A DNA stretch of 64,000 bases from CAYMUR01 sp964393615 (GTDB lineage Bacteria > Planctomycetota > Planctomycetia > Pirellulales > Pirellulaceae), in the NCBI GenBank assembly GCA_964393615.1, contig CAYMUR010000016.1, forward strand, positions 1 through 64,000. Reading direction: 5' to 3'. The translations under genes were made by a program, and so were the position numbers. The notes under the pieces are model-generated. The model saw only the letters and a program-made list of their open reading frames with translations. It had not been told where the DNA came from and did not search any database. This document shows positions 63,076 through 64,000 of the stretch, in pieces. Numbering within the stretch: position 1 is the stretch's first letter; the number at the start of each line of letters is the position of its first letter.

Positions 63076-64000
63076 ATGGCGATCATGCGACAGGAAGAAT
63101 TCGTCCAATATCTCGACAATGCCGGTGCCGCAGCAGCCTGGCTTGAATCGTTAGGTGTTACCGATATTCAGCGTGCGCACCGCAACCTGGTCGGTATGGC
63201 TCAAGCGGGTGTGACTTTAGACTTGTTAGGTGAACTGGGGGCTCAGCTCACAGGCTGTTTACCGGTCTGCAGTGATCCCGATATGGCTTTGAATAATCTG
63301 GAACGTTTTATTTCCAGTGCGCGTAATCCGATTGGTTTGGTTTCACTGATCGAACGGGACCGGGAAGCATTACCAATCTTGTTGCAGATTTTTTCGACAA
63401 GTCAGCATTTGAGCGACATCTTGGTTCAGGATCCCGAAAGCTATGATTTGCTTCGGATTACTGACGGTCAGCCGGTAGCACGACAGATTCTCATTGACGA
63501 GATTAGTAGCGAAGTCTCGGTGTTACCGGACATGGACACAGTCATGGTTGCATTGCGACGGTATAAGCGCCGCGAAACATTGCGCATTGCGTACGGCGAC
63601 ATTGTCCGTGGTCAAGGTCTGGAAATTGTAACGCAACAAATTTCTTTTCTGGCAGATGCCATTTGTGAAGCAGCGTTCCGGGCTGCCTGGTGTGAGCTGA
63701 TTTCCAAGCGCGGCGTGCCCCGTGGATCTACTGGCAAAGAATCGAGGATGGTTGTACTGGGGTTGGGAAAACTGGGTGGCAACGAGTTGAACTACTCCAG
63801 CGACATTGACTTGATGTTACTGTATGATCAGGACGGTAAGACAGATCGTACGCCATCGACTAGCAACCAGGAATTTTTCGATCGTCTTTCCCACTTGTTT
63901 GTCAAATTGCTTACGGAGTCTACCGACCTGGGTAGTGCCTATCGAGTGGATCTCCGTCTGCGTCCAGAAGGTAAACAGGGCCCGATTGTGGTGAGCCTGG
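63076..64000 (+). CDS. glnE: Glutamine synthetase adenylyltransferase/deadenylase, 5' part
   Basis: The frame is open from ATG 63076 (or 63085) to the window end, 308 codons, and is cut by the edge. GLGKLGGNELNYSSDIDLML is the nucleotidyltransferase signature of the GlnE adenylyl-removing domain, followed by FVKLLTESTDLGSAYRVDLR and LRPEGKQGPIVVSL. The preceding region (PIGLVSLIERDREALPILLQ; SQHLSDILVQDPESYDLL) matches the GlnE N-terminus. GlnE adjusts glutamine synthetase activity to nitrogen supply. The gene starts 49 bases after miaB. Confidence 0.93.
   Translation, partial: MAIMRQEEFVQYLDNAGAAAAWLESLGVTDIQRAHRNLVGMAQAGVTLDLLGELGAQLTGCLPVCSDPDMALNNLERFISSARNPIGLVSLIERDREALPILLQIFSTSQHLSDILVQDPESYDLLRITDGQPVARQILIDEISSEVSVLPDMDTVMVALRRYKRRETLRIAYGDIVRGQGLEIVTQQISFLADAICEAAFRAAWCELISKRGVPRGSTGKESRMVVLGLGKLGGNELNYSSDIDLMLLYDQDGKTDRTPSTSNQEFFDRLSHLFVKLLTESTDLGSAYRVDLRLRPEGKQGPIVVSL

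Overview
The window looks like a draft contig from a planctomycete, most likely a marine Pirellulales-type bacterium. This rests on family content: a DUF1549/DUF1553 cytochrome-like protein next to a DUF1501 protein, a DUF1559 prepilin-like protein, several PEP-CTERM-sorted proteins with dockerin-like tails, a surface protein opening with the LE(N/D)R-x-LMAG motif, a membrane-anchored Ser/Thr kinase, and many large exported TPR and beta-propeller proteins. No rRNA, tRNA, CRISPR array, insertion sequence or phage gene was seen. Three N runs interrupt the sequence (8848-8947, 17847-17856, 30027-30126).

Layout. 0-9 kb: two PEP-CTERM proteins, glutaminyl-tRNA synthetase (minus), a membrane protein and a Ser/Thr kinase (minus). 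9-20 kb: a small lipoprotein, an exported TPR-CHAT protein, the DUF1549 and DUF1501 pair, a gap-interrupted PEP-CTERM protein, a leucine-rich-repeat protein and a conserved hypothetical. 20-28 kb: an alpha-toroid (prenyltransferase/squalene-cyclase fold) membrane protein divergent from a MoxR ATPase - DUF58 - transglutaminase operon. 28-34 kb: a YchF-like GTPase, a GPGND-repeat surface protein, a methyltransferase and a double alpha/beta hydrolase. 34-38 kb: an acetoin/pyruvate-dehydrogenase-type cluster (acoA, acoB, acoC). 38-52 kb: seven predicted exported proteins. 52-59 kb: a minus-strand operon vwa - tpr - exbB - exbD - exbD - tpr. 59-64 kb: housekeeping genes def, fmt, a small membrane protein, miaB and the 5' part of glnE.

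Main observations. (1) About 250 bp covering the acoC 3' end and its junction with the convergent TPR gene occurs twice in direct orientation, at 37557-37813 and 51948-52205, flanking exactly the 14-kb block of exported-protein genes. One copy has the intact acoC, the other has the intact TPR gene. The block therefore looks like an insertion that split an acoC-TPR pair and duplicated the junction. (2) Both 100-N gaps are flanked by identical 55-bp direct repeats, which is what two contigs sharing a k-mer-length overlap would give. Removing one copy plus the Ns at 30 kb fuses two apparent fragments into one 430-residue surface protein. (3) Two tandem PEP-CTERM proteins carry seven copies each of a repeat I do not recognise; its order predicts a seven-bladed propeller with velcro closure. 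(4) Short perfect tandem duplications overlap or abut the stop codons of three genes. (5) The vwa-tpr-exbB-exbD-exbD-tpr operon suggests a proton-motive-force-driven envelope machine with large TPR partners.
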